Shown in pieces: positions 20,692 to 31,826 of a stretch of DNA of 64,000 nucleotides. The notes beneath the pieces are model-generated. The model was not told where the DNA came from. It was given only the letters and a program-made list of their open reading frames with translations, and did not search any database. Each line of letters begins with the position of its first letter. Position 1 is the first letter of the stretch. The stretch comes from Ascarosepion bandense (taxonomy: Eukaryota > Mollusca > Cephalopoda > Sepiida > Sepiidae). The stretch covers positions 350,001 through 414,000 of the forward strand of contig JBBBDQ010000227.1 of assembly GCA_037127315.1 (NCBI GenBank), in the 5' to 3' direction. Position numbers and translations under genes: made by a program.

Positions 20692-20866
20692 CTATCGCCC
20701 GGTTCACACTCCACCCACGTCTATTGAACAGGTGAAGAGGCTCATCCCTTGTTTCCTGTTTAGGATATGATTTCCGGCTTTCTCTTTTCCAATCTTTTCA
20801 CTCCTATGTAGCCCCCTGCACATCAGTGGCGTTAACGCCTTGCTCGGGGTGATATGATTAAAAAAA
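20692..20866 (+). repeat. SINE with LINE-type 3' tail, complete copy
   Basis: Starts ATCGCCCGGTTCACACTCC, has the family body, then the tail ATGTAGCCCCCTGCACATCA and GCCTTGCTCGGGGTG, and ends in an A-run. The tail is almost identical to the 3' end of the LINE at 42.0-44.8 kb, so this SINE was probably moved by that LINE's machinery. It inserted into the mariner remnant upstream. Confidence 0.8.
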
Positions 20867-20869
20867 ATA

Positions 20870-21190
20870 AAGGTAATGACTCTAATTTTTCATCTTCAAC
20901 TTTTTCGGAGTGCTAGAGCGCTCTTTATCTTCAATATGAAAAAAAAAATTTAAAATGTCTAAACCAATCTCTGCATGTTTTCTTTGACAGAGGCTGGTCG
21001 CCGTAATTCCCCAAAATAATTCTGTGTGCTTCAACAGAAAATTTCTTTTGAATAAAGTAGTGCAGTAAAATTCCTTGTCATGGTAAATATTATGAAAAAC
21101 ACTTCGAATTTCAATGTTGCTAGAGTAGTTCTTTATAGATATATTACTATCTGAAACTACACGTGCATAGTTCTGGAAACGCCATCTGTT
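20870..21190. other. No recognised feature
   Basis: An open minus-strand frame (20882-21214, 110 aa) has no recognisable motif and is treated as chance. Confidence 0.4.
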
Positions 21191-21192
21191 GA

Positions 21193-21250
21193 AAAAGAGC
21201 AAAAACTTATTCAATGTCCATTAGGACATTGAATAAGTTTTTGCTCTTTT
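21193..21250. repeat. Perfect short palindrome
   Basis: About 27 bp on each side of an ATTA centre are exact reverse complements (AAAAACTTATTCAATGTCC and its complement). It sits immediately before a (CA)n run. A foldback remnant or a replication-slippage product. Confidence 0.8.
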
Positions 21251-21252
<2 letters not shown>

Positions 21253-21322
<70 letters not shown>

Positions 21323-21606
21323 GCATATACACACACACATATATATATATACATATATATATGGATACATATGCACATATATAAAAATATGAATTCATAT
21401 ATACAGTAGCTGCCATAATATAAAATATAGAAACAACAAAGACATAAATATGTGTATTACTTAAAAAGTAATGCATGATCTGCAATGAAAATTTTACCGA
21501 ATAAAGATTAGGGTGTAATGCATAAATATTATACAAACTTACAAAATTTACATAATAGTTTCTTATGTATATCCATATATATTTGTACATATATACAAAT
21601 ACATAC

Positions 21607-21672
<66 letters not shown>
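21253..21672. repeat. (AC)n and (AT)n microsatellite cluster
   Basis: AC run 21253-21308, mixed CATA repeats to 21375, CATA then a 50-bp AT run at 21603-21672. Frames through it are low complexity. Confidence 0.9.
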
Positions 21673-21674
<2 letters not shown>

Positions 21675-21940
21675 ATTTGTACCCACAGAAAGTACGAATG
21701 GCTTTAAAAAGAACAGACGTCATATTATTTAAACCCGAGGAACCTTTCGGCCAACTCTTATCAAGGGTTCTCGTTGGCTTTAATTTTAAGGGAAATAAGG
21801 AAAAGGATAAGGCAAAATAAATTAAATTAGAATGCTGGGAGATGATGGAACTCGTTTAAAAATAAATTTATTAAAAAAAAACCCAAATAAAATGTAAGGG
21901 GGGTGTACACATATAATATATATATATACATACATACGTA

Positions 21941-21987
<47 letters not shown>

Positions 21988-22094
21988 GAAAAAAGATTCA
22001 AATGCTCTACATTGTACAATATATATGTAGTGACCATTTTTTAATACAAATGTATACTGGTCTAATTTGATCATGATCAAAAACTAATTAACAA

Positions 22095-22153
<59 letters not shown>
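21672..22153. other. AT runs and unmatched sequence
   Basis: AT runs at about 21943-21984 and 22099-22153. Nothing else recognised. Confidence 0.5.
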
Positions 22154-22158
<5 letters not shown>

Positions 22159-22654
22159 TATTTACAAATGGAACTTTGTATGTGTTTGTCTGTGTGGGTG
22201 TATCCGTTACCTATTGACTCCGAAACGGCTGAACCTATTTTCTTGAAAATTTACACTGTTGTACTATAAGCGTCTGCGAGTGTTCGTAGCTAAGTTTTGT
22301 GTCGAGGTACCTCCGATAAATATCGAGAATCGATTATCGAAAAAATCGGGTTATAGGAGGAGTGGCCTGATTTTAATCAAATTTGATGCACTCATAGACA
22401 AAGACATAAAAAACGATATTCAGAAGTTTCAAGGTTGCAGTCCTTACAATAGTGCAGAAAATCAATTATATATATATATATATATATAAATCGATACCAG
22501 AAAATCAAAATTTCAGTCTACAGTTTCGCTTTAAATGGAAACAACTATCGCTTTTTAGTCTTTCGTGCCAACGTCAAAAGAGTCTGAGCTCCAGAACCAT
22601 GGATTATTTTTAAAGCTTTCATTAAACCAGGGCAACGCTGGGCTATATTGCTAG
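22154..22654 (+). mobile_element. Helitron-like non-autonomous element, copy 2
   Basis: Begins AAACTTATTTACAAATGG and ends CAGGGCAACGCTGGG, spacer, CTAG then T. Shorter than copies 1, 3 and 4 (about 500 instead of 710 bp) because a central part is missing around an AT run. Confidence 0.5.
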
Positions 22655-22659
22655 TATAT

Positions 22660-23050
22660 ATATCGTGACGTGAATTAATGCATACACATTGCACATAAGT
22701 ATAGTATCATTATTCAGGTGTTAATAAAACTGTGCTCAATGCATGAAGAGAACTATATTATTTATATATCAAAAAATATACATATTGTCCTACGTCGATG
22801 GCACGACCCTGTGTTTCATACGTTATGCAATCATCATATAAGTTCATTCAATGTTTATGGAAATTAAATATAAATTTAATTTACAGATTTTTTAATAACA
22901 AGATTAAAAATTTATACATTCTAAGATTACATGTAAATAAGATTAAAATTAAAATTTAGAATTAAAATAAAATAATGAAAGATGTTAATATATTAAAATG
23001 TAGGGAAAAAATCAAATCAATCTGTCTTCTTTCATCTATTTAATATATTA
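22660..23050. other. No recognised feature
   Basis: AT-rich and unmatched. Confidence 0.4.
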
Positions 23051-23059
23051 TATTAGTCA

Positions 23060-23100
23060 GACAGTCCTCTTTCGCTGTATTACAGCTCATCAGTACGGTC
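23060..23100 (-). ncRNA. Hammerhead fold (downstream member of dimer 2)
   Basis: Core CTGATGA intact (23087-23093); stem II GCTGT/ACAGC with AAT loop; GAAA. Stem III and the outer part of stem I are degraded. Confidence 0.5.
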
Positions 23101-23357
23101 AGACATTTGATTGCTTCTAGCCAGGATTGAAACCCGACAAAATTAACACCAGTCGGCGAATCTACCTTTAAGCTATGGGCGCACGGTGGAGGAAGGCCGA
23201 TTTCTAACGAGTTATATACACAATGTGCACGCACGCCATTATCCGGCAAGGTTCACATTCATTACTGAATGAACGATGCGTAAAGGCGTGGGAAGCTACT
23301 ATTTTTAAAGTCTACTAATTCTCCATAGTGCTCAATCGGCGGGCGAGAGCATGCGCA

Positions 23358-23398
23358 GACAGTTCTTTTTCGCTGTGCTACAGCTCATCAGTACGGTT
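23358..23398 (-). ncRNA. Hammerhead fold (upstream member of dimer 2)
   Basis: Core CTGATGA intact (23385-23391); stem II GCTGT/ACAGC with AGC loop; GAAA; CTGTC at the cleavage side. Stem I CCGTA/TGCGC gives four of five pairs. Stem III is weak. Confidence 0.55.
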
Positions 23399-23419
23399 AG
23401 ACATCCGATTGCTTCTAGA

Positions 23420-23637
23420 CACACAAATATATATGTGAAATTTTCTGTATTCATAAAAGAAAACTTTTCAATACAATATTAGAGCGTTTTACAGATCCAG
23501 ACAGATGTAAGCAGAGGGGGGAACATGGCAGTTTCACGCTTTGATGCGCTGTTTATATTTTTTCTGAAGATTGCATAAAAGTGGCGGTCTCCATCCAGTG
23601 TTGATTTCTATGTTCTTTTTCTCTATTTGTCTGTCAG

Positions 23638-23669
<32 letters not shown>

Positions 23670-23670
23670 A

Positions 23671-23715
<45 letters not shown>

Positions 23716-24750
23716 CCGATGAAAATAATTCTGGAGATAATGATAATTAAAATAATAATATTTATTGTGTTTTAAGGATGTTTAAAGAAAATCATAATTG
23801 GGTGAAATTACAGAAAATAGGAATTAATGGACAAAAAATGATCTTCTTTTAAGTATTTTTCAATTGCACGAATCGATATGAAGAAAAAAACAAAAACACC
23901 ATCATTCGAATCGGGTCAAAAATGAGAAAAGAAAAAAATATGCCAAAATGAAAGTCATAACCAAACTGAAGGTTAGAAAAATATATTTAATCTATCACAT
24001 TTTTCACCCATCATAACGTATTTTAACTCCATATCATCAACTATTTTTAACAATCTCGTTTAGTCACACTTCCTTGAGCGGCTCTTGCGGCTTTTATCGG
24101 GTGAATTACAATATAAATTGATCTTTATATCTATTATAAGGATAATATAACAAAATCACTTCTGAAATGTTCGAAAAAAATAAATTGGTTATTTAATCAA
24201 CGTCTTTACTCTATGAGCCATGCCTTTGTCACCCACTTACAAGATAGCAGGAGTAAGTACAAATTACCTACTGTTTACTTACCGGAGAAGATGCTAGGCG
24301 CACGAAAGCTTTTAGTCTTGTTCTCACGCGATGTTTCAGAATGAAGTTCACTACTGAATCCACCGCCTTTCTATTCTGTATCTACCACCGACTGCAGTTA
24401 TTACAATCGCTATTTTTACTACTGCTAAAACACTTTAACTTCTCCTCGTTCACAAATCTGCTCTTTCGTGTCAGACCATATTTTGAGAAATTATTATCAT
24501 CATGTTTGCTGCAGTTGCATATTCATGTCAGATGTTTACAGTTGGAGGCTGAGTGACAACAAGTATCGGCATTTTCACAGAACGCGTCTCCATCGTATTT
24601 TGGACAATACTCTGTAAGTGCACTTATAACATAATTCTCTACAGCCAACCTCAGACCGGGCTCATACAAAATACCGATCATAGCAATAGCAGCCCAATGC
24701 TATATACAAAATGGCAGTAAAAAGAAAAAATTAAAAAAAAAGAAAAAAGA
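23420..24750. other. Mostly unmatched AT-rich sequence
   Basis: Contains (CTGT)n, (TC)n and (AT)n runs at 23633-23715. The 71-aa frame at 24341-24556 lacks recognisable motifs. No shared repeat seen. Confidence 0.4.
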
Positions 24751-24819
24751 ATATCAAAAATTTATTCGGAAAGTGCTAATTTTAAATCCAGCGGACGTTA
24801 ATAGCTTTAATATGACTAC

Positions 24820-24950
24820 CACGACCACAAAAAACAAAAAAATAAACAAAAACAAAAACAAACAAACAAAAAACAAAACAAAAAAACCCAAAAACAAACA
24901 AACAAAAAACAAAAAAAAAAAACAACAAAAAACAAAAGCAGAACAAAACA
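24820..24950. repeat. A-rich AAAC-type tract
   Basis: Poor-complexity AAACA repeats; frames through it on both strands are artefacts. Confidence 0.85.
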
Positions 24951-25039
24951 ACCCGGTAGCATCTGATAAAGTTATTTTCTCTTCCTCAAATAACAACCCT
25001 TTTTAAATAATCTCAGGGAACACTTTTTGCCTTCCATAC

Positions 25040-25360
25040 ATCAGCATGGCAGATGTTAACCTAAAGGAGAGTGACTCATTGCAACTTCACGAACAAATTT
25101 TTTTTGTTTACATGAAGTTGAAAGATTATATTGAATCAACTGCTGTTAGGAAAGTTAGTTCCCTGTGTCGTGCTAGACAATTTTTCTTGGCAAAATCTGT
25201 CTTACACATTATAAGTCCACTATTCATCTATGCATTGAATATTGCTATCACATCTGGTCTTGTGCTCCTGCAGAAATTAGAATTTAGAAATTCTTGCTAA
25301 AATCCAAAGAAGAATCTTTTTACCATTGATCCTGACCTGGCATTTCGACATATATATATT
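25040..25360 (+). mobile_element. Jockey-type LINE fragment (thumb region)
   Basis: The plus-strand frame at 25046-25300 reads KESDSLQL, KDYIESTAVRKVSSLCRARQ and AKSVLHI, which lines up with residues about 600-650 of the intact LINE protein at 42.2-44.8 kb. After a stop, PDLAFRH continues the match. Opposite in direction to the LINE piece just downstream. Confidence 0.65.
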
Positions 25361-25564
25361 CGTAGGATGCAGATTTTTATGATCAATTTTTACGCAAAAA
25401 TATGTAAGCGCGCTGTATACAAAAAATATTTTGAAGAGGTTAAATATTCATTTTCGGTGAGTGGTTGAACTATATGCAAGTAAATCTTTTTCTGGAGGGG
25501 TTAAAATTCACTTAAAATGTTCAGGGATTGCACCATTCATATAGTCGACTTATATATATATATT

Positions 25565-26822
25565 TTTTTTTTAATCATCTCACCCTACGTAAGGCATTCT
25601 GCTGCCACTGTTGCGCAGGGAGGTTACATAGGGGAAAGTGATGAGAAAGAAGGGTTGAAGGTAATAGACAGATGAGGATACTGAGGATGTGGGTGGAATA
25701 GATGGAAAAAGAGCTTGTGAGAATTGATGTGAGTTAGTGTGAAAGGAAATATCTATTGGCCCTACATTTATATTCCTGGAGATTGTAGCTGTCAGGGAAG
25801 CAAGTATAAGGAAGGGAATTCCACAGGTGGGAAGTGCGTGAAAAGAAGCTGTTAGAGTAGAAATTGCGGTTACACTTTATCGCTTTCACTGTAAAAGGGT
25901 GAGACCTAGATGCTAATCTAGAAGCTCGAGTAAATTCATACCTAGGTGGCACCAGTGATGTAAGTTCATCGGAGCAAAAGCCGTGAAAGTATTTATAGAA
26001 GAGGCACAGGGAAGCCACATCCCGCCGATGAGAGAGCGACTTCAGCCGAGCTGCTCAGTCGGTATCGATCACATTGCAGATTCTCCATTGGATTTTGTCA
26101 AGAACCCCGAGGTGAACAGCAGGGGCACCCGACCAGATGTGGCAGCAGTATTCAATACACGGGCGGATGGTAGATTTATATATATGTAGGATGCACTCCT
26201 ACGGGAAAAACTTCCTGGCCCTGCACACTGAACCGACCTTCCTGGCAGCGGATTTAGCAATGAATTCGATATAGTCATTCCACTTGAGGTCCACTGAGAG
26301 TGTGAGGCCAATGAGGCGTAGTGTTTTACTCCCAGGGAGGCTAGCCTGGTCCATGCTAATGGGGGGGGTAGGATCGATTGTCTATGATGGTTAATTGATA
26401 GCAGCTTCGTTTTGGAAGCATTAAAATTTACGAGCCATTTCTTTCCCAAGGCCATCACGGATTGGAAGTCCTGCTCAAGCTCGGCAGCGAGGTTCGCTTT
26501 GTCAACCTCAGCAGATTTTTGATCGAGGCGAGAGTAAACGGTTGTGTCGTCGGGGTACATGCCTACTTGGGATCTGATAACATCGCGAAGATCGTTAATG
26601 TAGATCAGAAAAAGCGTAGGACCTATAATAGAACTTTGAGGGACACCCGCATTCGTATGGCAGTTTTGGGATTCATGGCCGTTTAATACTACCTTCATTG
26701 TGCGATTAGAGAGGAATACCTGGATTAGGTCAAACAATGGTCCAGTTATACCATAGCTCCGCAGATTAGCATACCAGACCCTGTCAAACGCTTTGGAAAT
26801 ATCTAGGGAAACGGTATGTATA
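25565..26822 (-). pseudogene. Jockey-type LINE, 5'-truncated and broken reverse transcriptase
   Basis: About 1.25 kb of LINE on the minus strand. The upstream frame (26069-26822) has SLDISKAFDRVWY (motif A of reverse transcriptase), NAGVPQSSIIGPTLFLIYIND, then YPDDTT at the place of the catalytic YADD; the A-to-P change and several frame breaks make it inactive. The second frame (25734-26018) is the C-terminal FYKYFHGFCSDEL to LWNSLPYTCFPDSYN zone. The 3' end is the usual GCCTTA..GGGTGAGATGATT tail with a T-run. The 5' end joins the repeat at 26827. Confidence 0.8.
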
Positions 26823-26826
26823 TATA

Positions 26827-27115
26827 TTTGTGTATTTAGGCAGCAAATCTTTTTTCGACATGTCAGATTAAATAAATTGCAAACATTGTGTCTGCATATT
26901 TTTAATAAAATCCGTTCATACTCACGAACAATCTTTCGCGTATTATAATTGAAAGATGTCAGAAATGAGCTGTAACGTTGACAGATGTTATTATCATTCA
27001 TTTCTCAATGAACCCAAGTTTTGCGGTTATTTTTTGTTACCATAACTCACACCCCTGAAGATGATCTTGGAAAGAGATTGAAAGTACTCTTGTGTCTCTA
27101 AATATATGCACAACT
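26827..27115 (+). repeat. Repeat E (TTTAGGCAGCAAAT family), copy 1
   Basis: Shares with 29408-29672 and 31403-31752 the blocks TTTAGGCAGCAAAT, GACATGTCAGATTAAATAAA, AAACATTGTGTCTGC, GTTCATACTCACG, and CTGAAGATGATCT followed by GGAAAGAGATTGAAAGTACT. The last block resembles a hammerhead core (CUGANGA, stem II, GAAA), see findings. Confidence 0.65.
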
Positions 27116-27119
27116 GAAA

Positions 27120-27960
27120 CACCTATGAGGACACATGGAGTGCACTGATGGACAACCAAGTTAGTTACTAACTAAATATTCGTCCTACTAACAGAAAAAA
27201 TAAGTTGTTATAGAAATTCGCTTACATGTTTAAATTTTCTGAATTTTTTTGGTCCCTAGGCTAAGTCCACTTGAAGTTCCTACTTTGAACACATGAGAAA
27301 CATTTGAATAATACATACACTAGTAGAATTCTTAATGGGTCGATACAAGAAAGCCAAATAAGCTATAGGCTGAAATATTCAACAAGTATAAAGAAAAATA
27401 TAAAGAACAATGAAACTATTTTATTTCAGAACTTGTAGACAATAAAGGAAGGTCCAAGATATTGACCAAAACGTCGTTCAAAAATAGATATGAAAACAAT
27501 AATTCTAATAAAAAATAAAATCATGAAAAGTAATTAATTTCCGAACTTTAAAAAAATCCAAGAATACTAAAGAAGTCATCAGACAAAAGGCCATGTTAAA
27601 AACAGAGATTAAGAAAAAAAAAAAAAAGAAACGAATGAAAGAGGGACTTAAAAATTAACCATTAAAACTTGAGACAATATAAGACGGAAGAAGATTATAT
27701 GTGCCGAAACGCTGTGTTGAGATGAAACCCATAGTCCGAGTAAAATATGGAATATTGAAAACATCTAAGCCCAACATTTTAACCATTACAGGAAGGAAGA
27801 AGAATATATTGACCGAAACGCTGTACGAAGAGCAAATCACAAGATCGCAACAGAATGGAACACACGGTGGAAGATTTTAATGTGGACTATCGGGAAAATT
27901 GCTTACCCCCACTTGGCATTTTATTGTAAATACGGAACAATGACAATTCTAGAGTTGATT
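27120..27960. other. Unassigned stretch with repeated CCGAAACGCTGT
   Basis: GGAAGAAGA..CCGAAACGCTGT occurs twice (about 27685-27713 and 27793-27823). These may be short repeats of one element, but I could not delimit it. Confidence 0.35.
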
Positions 27961-28025
27961 TACAAGGCCAAAAATATAGAGTACCCAGTGAGGATCGAAC
28001 TCACTACTCAATTTTAGAGTTTCGT
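27945..28025 (-). repeat. Partial tRNA-like SINE family C
   Basis: Minus strand retains the AGTTCGATCCTCACTGGGTA B-box part; the A-box part is lost. Confidence 0.5.
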
Positions 28026-29400
28026 CGTTGTCTAATGTGTCGTAGGCAAATGCCCCAAAATGAAAGAGGAGTCCATTATTTTCTGTTACGATTCAAAGTA
28101 GTGAGTGCAGTCTCATTTTTCGAGACGATATGCGCGGCGGATTTACTTTTAAAGTTGCCTTTGATTAAAGAGACAGGACCTACAAGGTGACTTGAATTCA
28201 GAGTTTTCCTTCTCGTAGACGGGTTGTCAAGTCTGTCCCTATATTTACCGATATGTGATGGGGTCTGGGAACGTGAATTCATACCTTTCTAGCACGCAAA
28301 TTAATTAAATGGACATGAATTCGAACTCGTCACTATGGTTCCTCAATCTGAGCCGCCAACCAATACTCCAAAGTACCTGCAAGGAGTTCAGCAATACTTA
28401 AATAGAACTTTTCTGTTGATTAATTTCGACATCACACCCGTTCTATGAGACACCGGCCATGGCTGTCATTGCTTGGAAGTTGAAAAATTTGATTTTAGTT
28501 TACAGCAAATCTTCGATCTGGTAACGAAATCCATTTGCAGTAGACGTGGATAGAAATGAACGCTGCTAATCACAGAAAATTTTCTTATTGTAAATAATTT
28601 TTTCGATTTTTCAGAGAGAAGAAATTCGAATTTTAACAATCAAGATGTACTTTTTTTTTAAACTGTAAAAATCTATATATTGATTAAGATTACTCATGTC
28701 AAAGTAGATTAATTCACGAAAAAACGACAAAAATGCGCTGATAATCATGAAGAAATAAAGCAATGCTGAAGGGAAAAAAAATGAAAGAAGAGCAGGAGGA
28801 ATTTGTGTTCTGAAAAGAAAACTTATATTGAATATTTCTTCATTACGTTAGCCGCGAAAAAATATTCCGATGACGTAGATAACGGAATAAATCTCTCATT
28901 CAAATTCTGTCATTATTTTTCTAACATTTGAACGATCATTGCTTGTTTTCTTTAACCAGAGAAAAAAAAAGGACGTCTATAGAGATTTAGTAAGATTAGA
29001 TTCCTTTGGTGCATACTTGTTTAGCATTAGGTGTGCATCAATTTCACTACGTTCGTAATCGTCCCCAAGCTTAGCATGTTAACCATCACTTTATGAAAAA
29101 TGCAAGATGCAATGCTATATACTCTATGCAAGTAATGCATGGTGGCGAAATCGAGTGGTTAGAACACTGGCGTTCTCACTATCAGATCGGAGTTGCGATC
29201 TCACTACCTTGACTTACCCGCAAACACCGAATGGTATCACTTCATCCCCGCCTCTAAATAGTTAAATAGTAGGACTTGCAAGTAAAAACAAATATTCTCA
29301 AAAAATAGTTAATGCTGTATTCACACGTAAAAAAAGTTATTATTGTAATCAGAACATGTTATGGCTTTAAATAACCGACAAAGGGTTAACAACCCATTAA
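28025..29400. other. Mostly unmatched sequence with two possible tRNA-like heads
   Basis: A tRNA-like stretch lies at about 29137-29215 (GAGTGGTTAGAACACTGGCG, then a GGAGTTGCGATCTC B-box-like motif) and a faint one at 28305-28385 on the minus strand. Neither folds as a complete tRNA. The rest is AT-rich with no feature. Confidence 0.35.
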
Positions 29401-29407
29401 CAACAAA

Positions 29408-29672
29408 TTTATTTAGGCAGCAAATGTTTTTTTAGACATGTCAGATTAAATAAATTGCAAACATTGTGTCTGCTTATTTTTTTTATAAAATCTGTTCATA
29501 CTCACGGATAATCTTTTGCTTGTTATAATGAAAAGAATATTTGTTACCACAACTCACACCTCTGAAGATGATCTCGGAAAGAGATTGAAAGTACTTGGGA
29601 ACATTGAGAAATGAATGATAATAACATCTGTCAACGTTACAGCTCCTTTCTGACATCTTTCAACCAATTAAT
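29408..29672 (+). repeat. Repeat E, copy 2
   Basis: Same block order as 26827-27115, including the hammerhead-like CTGAAGATGATCTC motif and the trailing ACATCTGTCAACGTTACAGC. Confidence 0.65.
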
Positions 29673-29754
29673 CCTACAATGGTTAACTTAAGGAGGTATC
29701 ATGATAATATTAATCTGAAGATATTTTGAGTGGTTGTTTCTATATATATGAATT

Positions 29755-30218
29755 CTTATTTGTTTAACATTATTATATTTTTAATGGATACTCGTGTTTA
29801 AGTGGAAAGTCTGTTTATTTTTTTATATATACAGTTAAACAGTACATTATAGTTTCCATTGGTTACAATCGTTTGAGAAATTGTTTGAAAAATATCTATT
29901 TTTTGGTAGGAATCGAACCGGCAAACTCCCACAACGGAGAGACGCCGTCTTTAGATCAGACGTGTCTTTACCAATCGACCCACAGAAGATTTCATGAGAG
30001 ACAAAGTTAAATTTCACCTTTATATAAGTATTCTCCTGATTTTCACCGAACAATTAATATTTGTTCAGATTTTATCCGAATGTAAACAAACTCAACCGAA
30101 GACAGCATAACGGAATGTAACGGAAAGGCATGAAACTGGCATTAGCCAACATATTTGAATTTTCATTTGTTAAGCATTATTACTTTTTAATGGCTACTCG
30201 TATTTGAGTTGAAAGTCT

Positions 30219-30254
<36 letters not shown>

Positions 30255-30315
30255 AGTAAATTATAATTTCCACTGACCTTAATCGTTTCAGAACTCGTTT
30301 GGAAAATATCTCTTT
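29755..30315. mobile_element. Direct repeats flanking a tRNA-like core
   Basis: Segments of about 150 bp at 29755-29905 and 30160-30315 are direct repeats (TTTTTAATGGATACTCGTGTTT or its variant, GAAAGTCTGTTTAT, AT run, ACAGTAAATTATAATTTCCA). Between them lies a minus-strand tRNA-like sequence (29907-29985: GTCGATTGGTAAAGAC and CCGGTTCGATTCC). Related arms occur at 12.2 and 12.8 kb, also near a tRNA-like sequence. Class unknown; the layout recalls a small LTR-like or tandem-dimer element. Confidence 0.5.
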
Positions 30316-30319
30316 TACT

Positions 30320-31163
30320 GCAGGTGTATCAAAAATTAATTTAAAAACTTTGAGGCGGGTTCCTTACATCAAACAAGGACAGCATTCCATATACACACAT
30401 GTCCGCAAATCTTTCGTTTTTGAGTAAAGTTTAAAGTTTGTGCAACAAACAGTCGTCAAAAGTTCTTCCGTAGTGAGTGATCAAAGGCCGAAAGACCCTG
30501 CACACAGCTGCTCTTGAAGTATCTTCCATGCGGTACTATGAGATGTACAACGCGTGCTGACACCTGGATCTTGACGTGTGCTGACACCTGGATCATTTCC
30601 GACAGCCTATAGAAAGTGTACTTTGTAGTCGGGAATATGAGCGGTTCTCAGTCATCTTCGATTCACAGTTTGTGGTGCCACGGATTCTGTCTCAGAAACG
30701 CTACGATACACAGCAGCAAAAGTTGTATGACTTGGCTGCCTTCGGTCTGGACCCACAATCTGATACAGACTGAACGTCTGTATCAGATCTGACTGAACTG
30801 AACGTCTGTATCTTACTGAACGTCTGTATCTTACGACCATTATCATTCACGCGACCGTATGTAAAATTCATATCTGCCTGCTGACAATATGAATATCATA
30901 CCATTGTTAAACGGAAATTTTCTCAGTTAATTCACTGCTACACACGTTAAGCCTTTAAGACAGACTAACCAGAAATGTACGCAAATGACAAATGTAGCCT
31001 AGTCTACATGGCAACACAGAACCATATACCGTTAAACTTTCTTTAAACTTAATAACTTAAAAACCAATGATTTGTAGTATACGTTTATATGGGTTTTTGT
31101 CGTTGTTTTGGTGAGAAGGACCCACCCACAAAGTTTGTAAAAATATTTTTCATACATCCTGTA
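30320..31163 (-). mobile_element. Short DDE element with ~120-bp inverted ends and transposase remnant
   Basis: Left end 30320-30440 and the reverse complement of 31045-31163 match in blocks (AAACTTTG, GGTCCTT/GGTTCCTT, AAGTTTAAAG). Internally, the minus strand reads TFAAVYRSVSETESVAPQTV (30690 region), an N-terminal helix-turn-helix-like block as in DUF4817-type transposases. The catalytic part is missing. A duplicated GTGCTGACACCTGGATC at 30553 and 30579 and a triplicated GAACGTCTGTATC at 30772-30830 show internal slippage. Confidence 0.55.
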
Positions 31164-31402
31164 TGTTTAGCATGATATTTTAGTTAAACTTCGATACGGG
31201 CACAAGATTTCCCTAGCAGCTTCTCGAGCCACCCAGGAATCGCAGCCACTGATTTCACCAAGAACTCTTATGTTATGAAAGACTTGTTGTATTCGTTCTT
31301 TAAATTCTTCTAAATTCTTCGTCTGATATAGTAGACTTGCTTCTTTAACTAATCCCAAAGAAAAAAGGCTAAGTGTGTAAAATCATGATCATATTTCTTA
31401 AG

Positions 31403-31749
31403 ATTTGTGTATTTAGGCAGCAAATGTTTTTTTTAGACATGTCAGATTAAATAAATTGCAAACATTGTGTCTGCTTATTTTTTTGTATAAAATCTGTTCA
31501 TACTCACGGATAATCTTTTGCTTGCTATAATGAAAAGAATATTTGTTACCACAACTCACACCTCTGAAGATGATCTCGGAAAGAGATTGAAAGTACTTGG
31601 GAACATTGAGAAATGAATGATAATAACATCTGTCAACGTTACAGCTCATTTCTGACATCTTTCAATTATAATACGCGAAAGATTTTCCGTGAGTATGAAC
31701 GGATTTTATTAAAAATAAGCAGACGAAATGTTTACAATTGATTTAGTCT

Positions 31750-31752
<3 letters not shown>
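31403..31752. repeat. Repeat E, copy 3, with inverted second half
   Basis: 31403-31640 is the standard repeat; 31650-31752 is the reverse complement of its first ~100 bp (TCGTCTGC/GCAGACGA, GAGTATGAACGG). The whole is therefore a foldback centred on the hammerhead-like motif, much like the element at 1357-1600. Confidence 0.65.

Positions 31753-31824
<72 letters not shown>
31752..31824. repeat. (AC)n(AT)n microsatellite
   Basis: About 22 AC units followed by an AT run. Confidence 0.95.

Positions 31825-31826
<2 letters not shown>

Larger units (their letters stand above)
23055..23420 (-). mobile_element. Retrozyme-like tandem dimer, second locus
   Basis: On the minus strand, hammerhead cores at 23385-23391 and 23087-23093, 298 bp apart, enclose the same internal body as the plus-strand dimer at 14.0-14.5 kb: an ATTGAGCACT block, TTCATTCAGTAATGAATG, then a GCGCCCATAGC A-box-like segment and GGGTTTCAATCCTGG B box. 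Same order and nearly the same spacing at two places argue for a mobile or replicating unit. Confidence 0.65.

Noticed and set aside
21207..21686. 159-aa open frame on the minus strand
   Set aside because: Runs through (AC)n and (AT)n microsatellites; Tyr-Ile and Cys-Val repeats are artefacts.
27440..27850. Repeated CCGAAACGCTGT as hammerhead 3' halves
   Set aside because: No CUGANGA core at the right distance and no clear stem II; the resemblance is limited to CGAAAC.
29907..29985. Possible tRNA on the minus strand
   Set aside because: A and B boxes present, but T-stem and acceptor stem do not pair; it lies between direct repeats of a mobile element.
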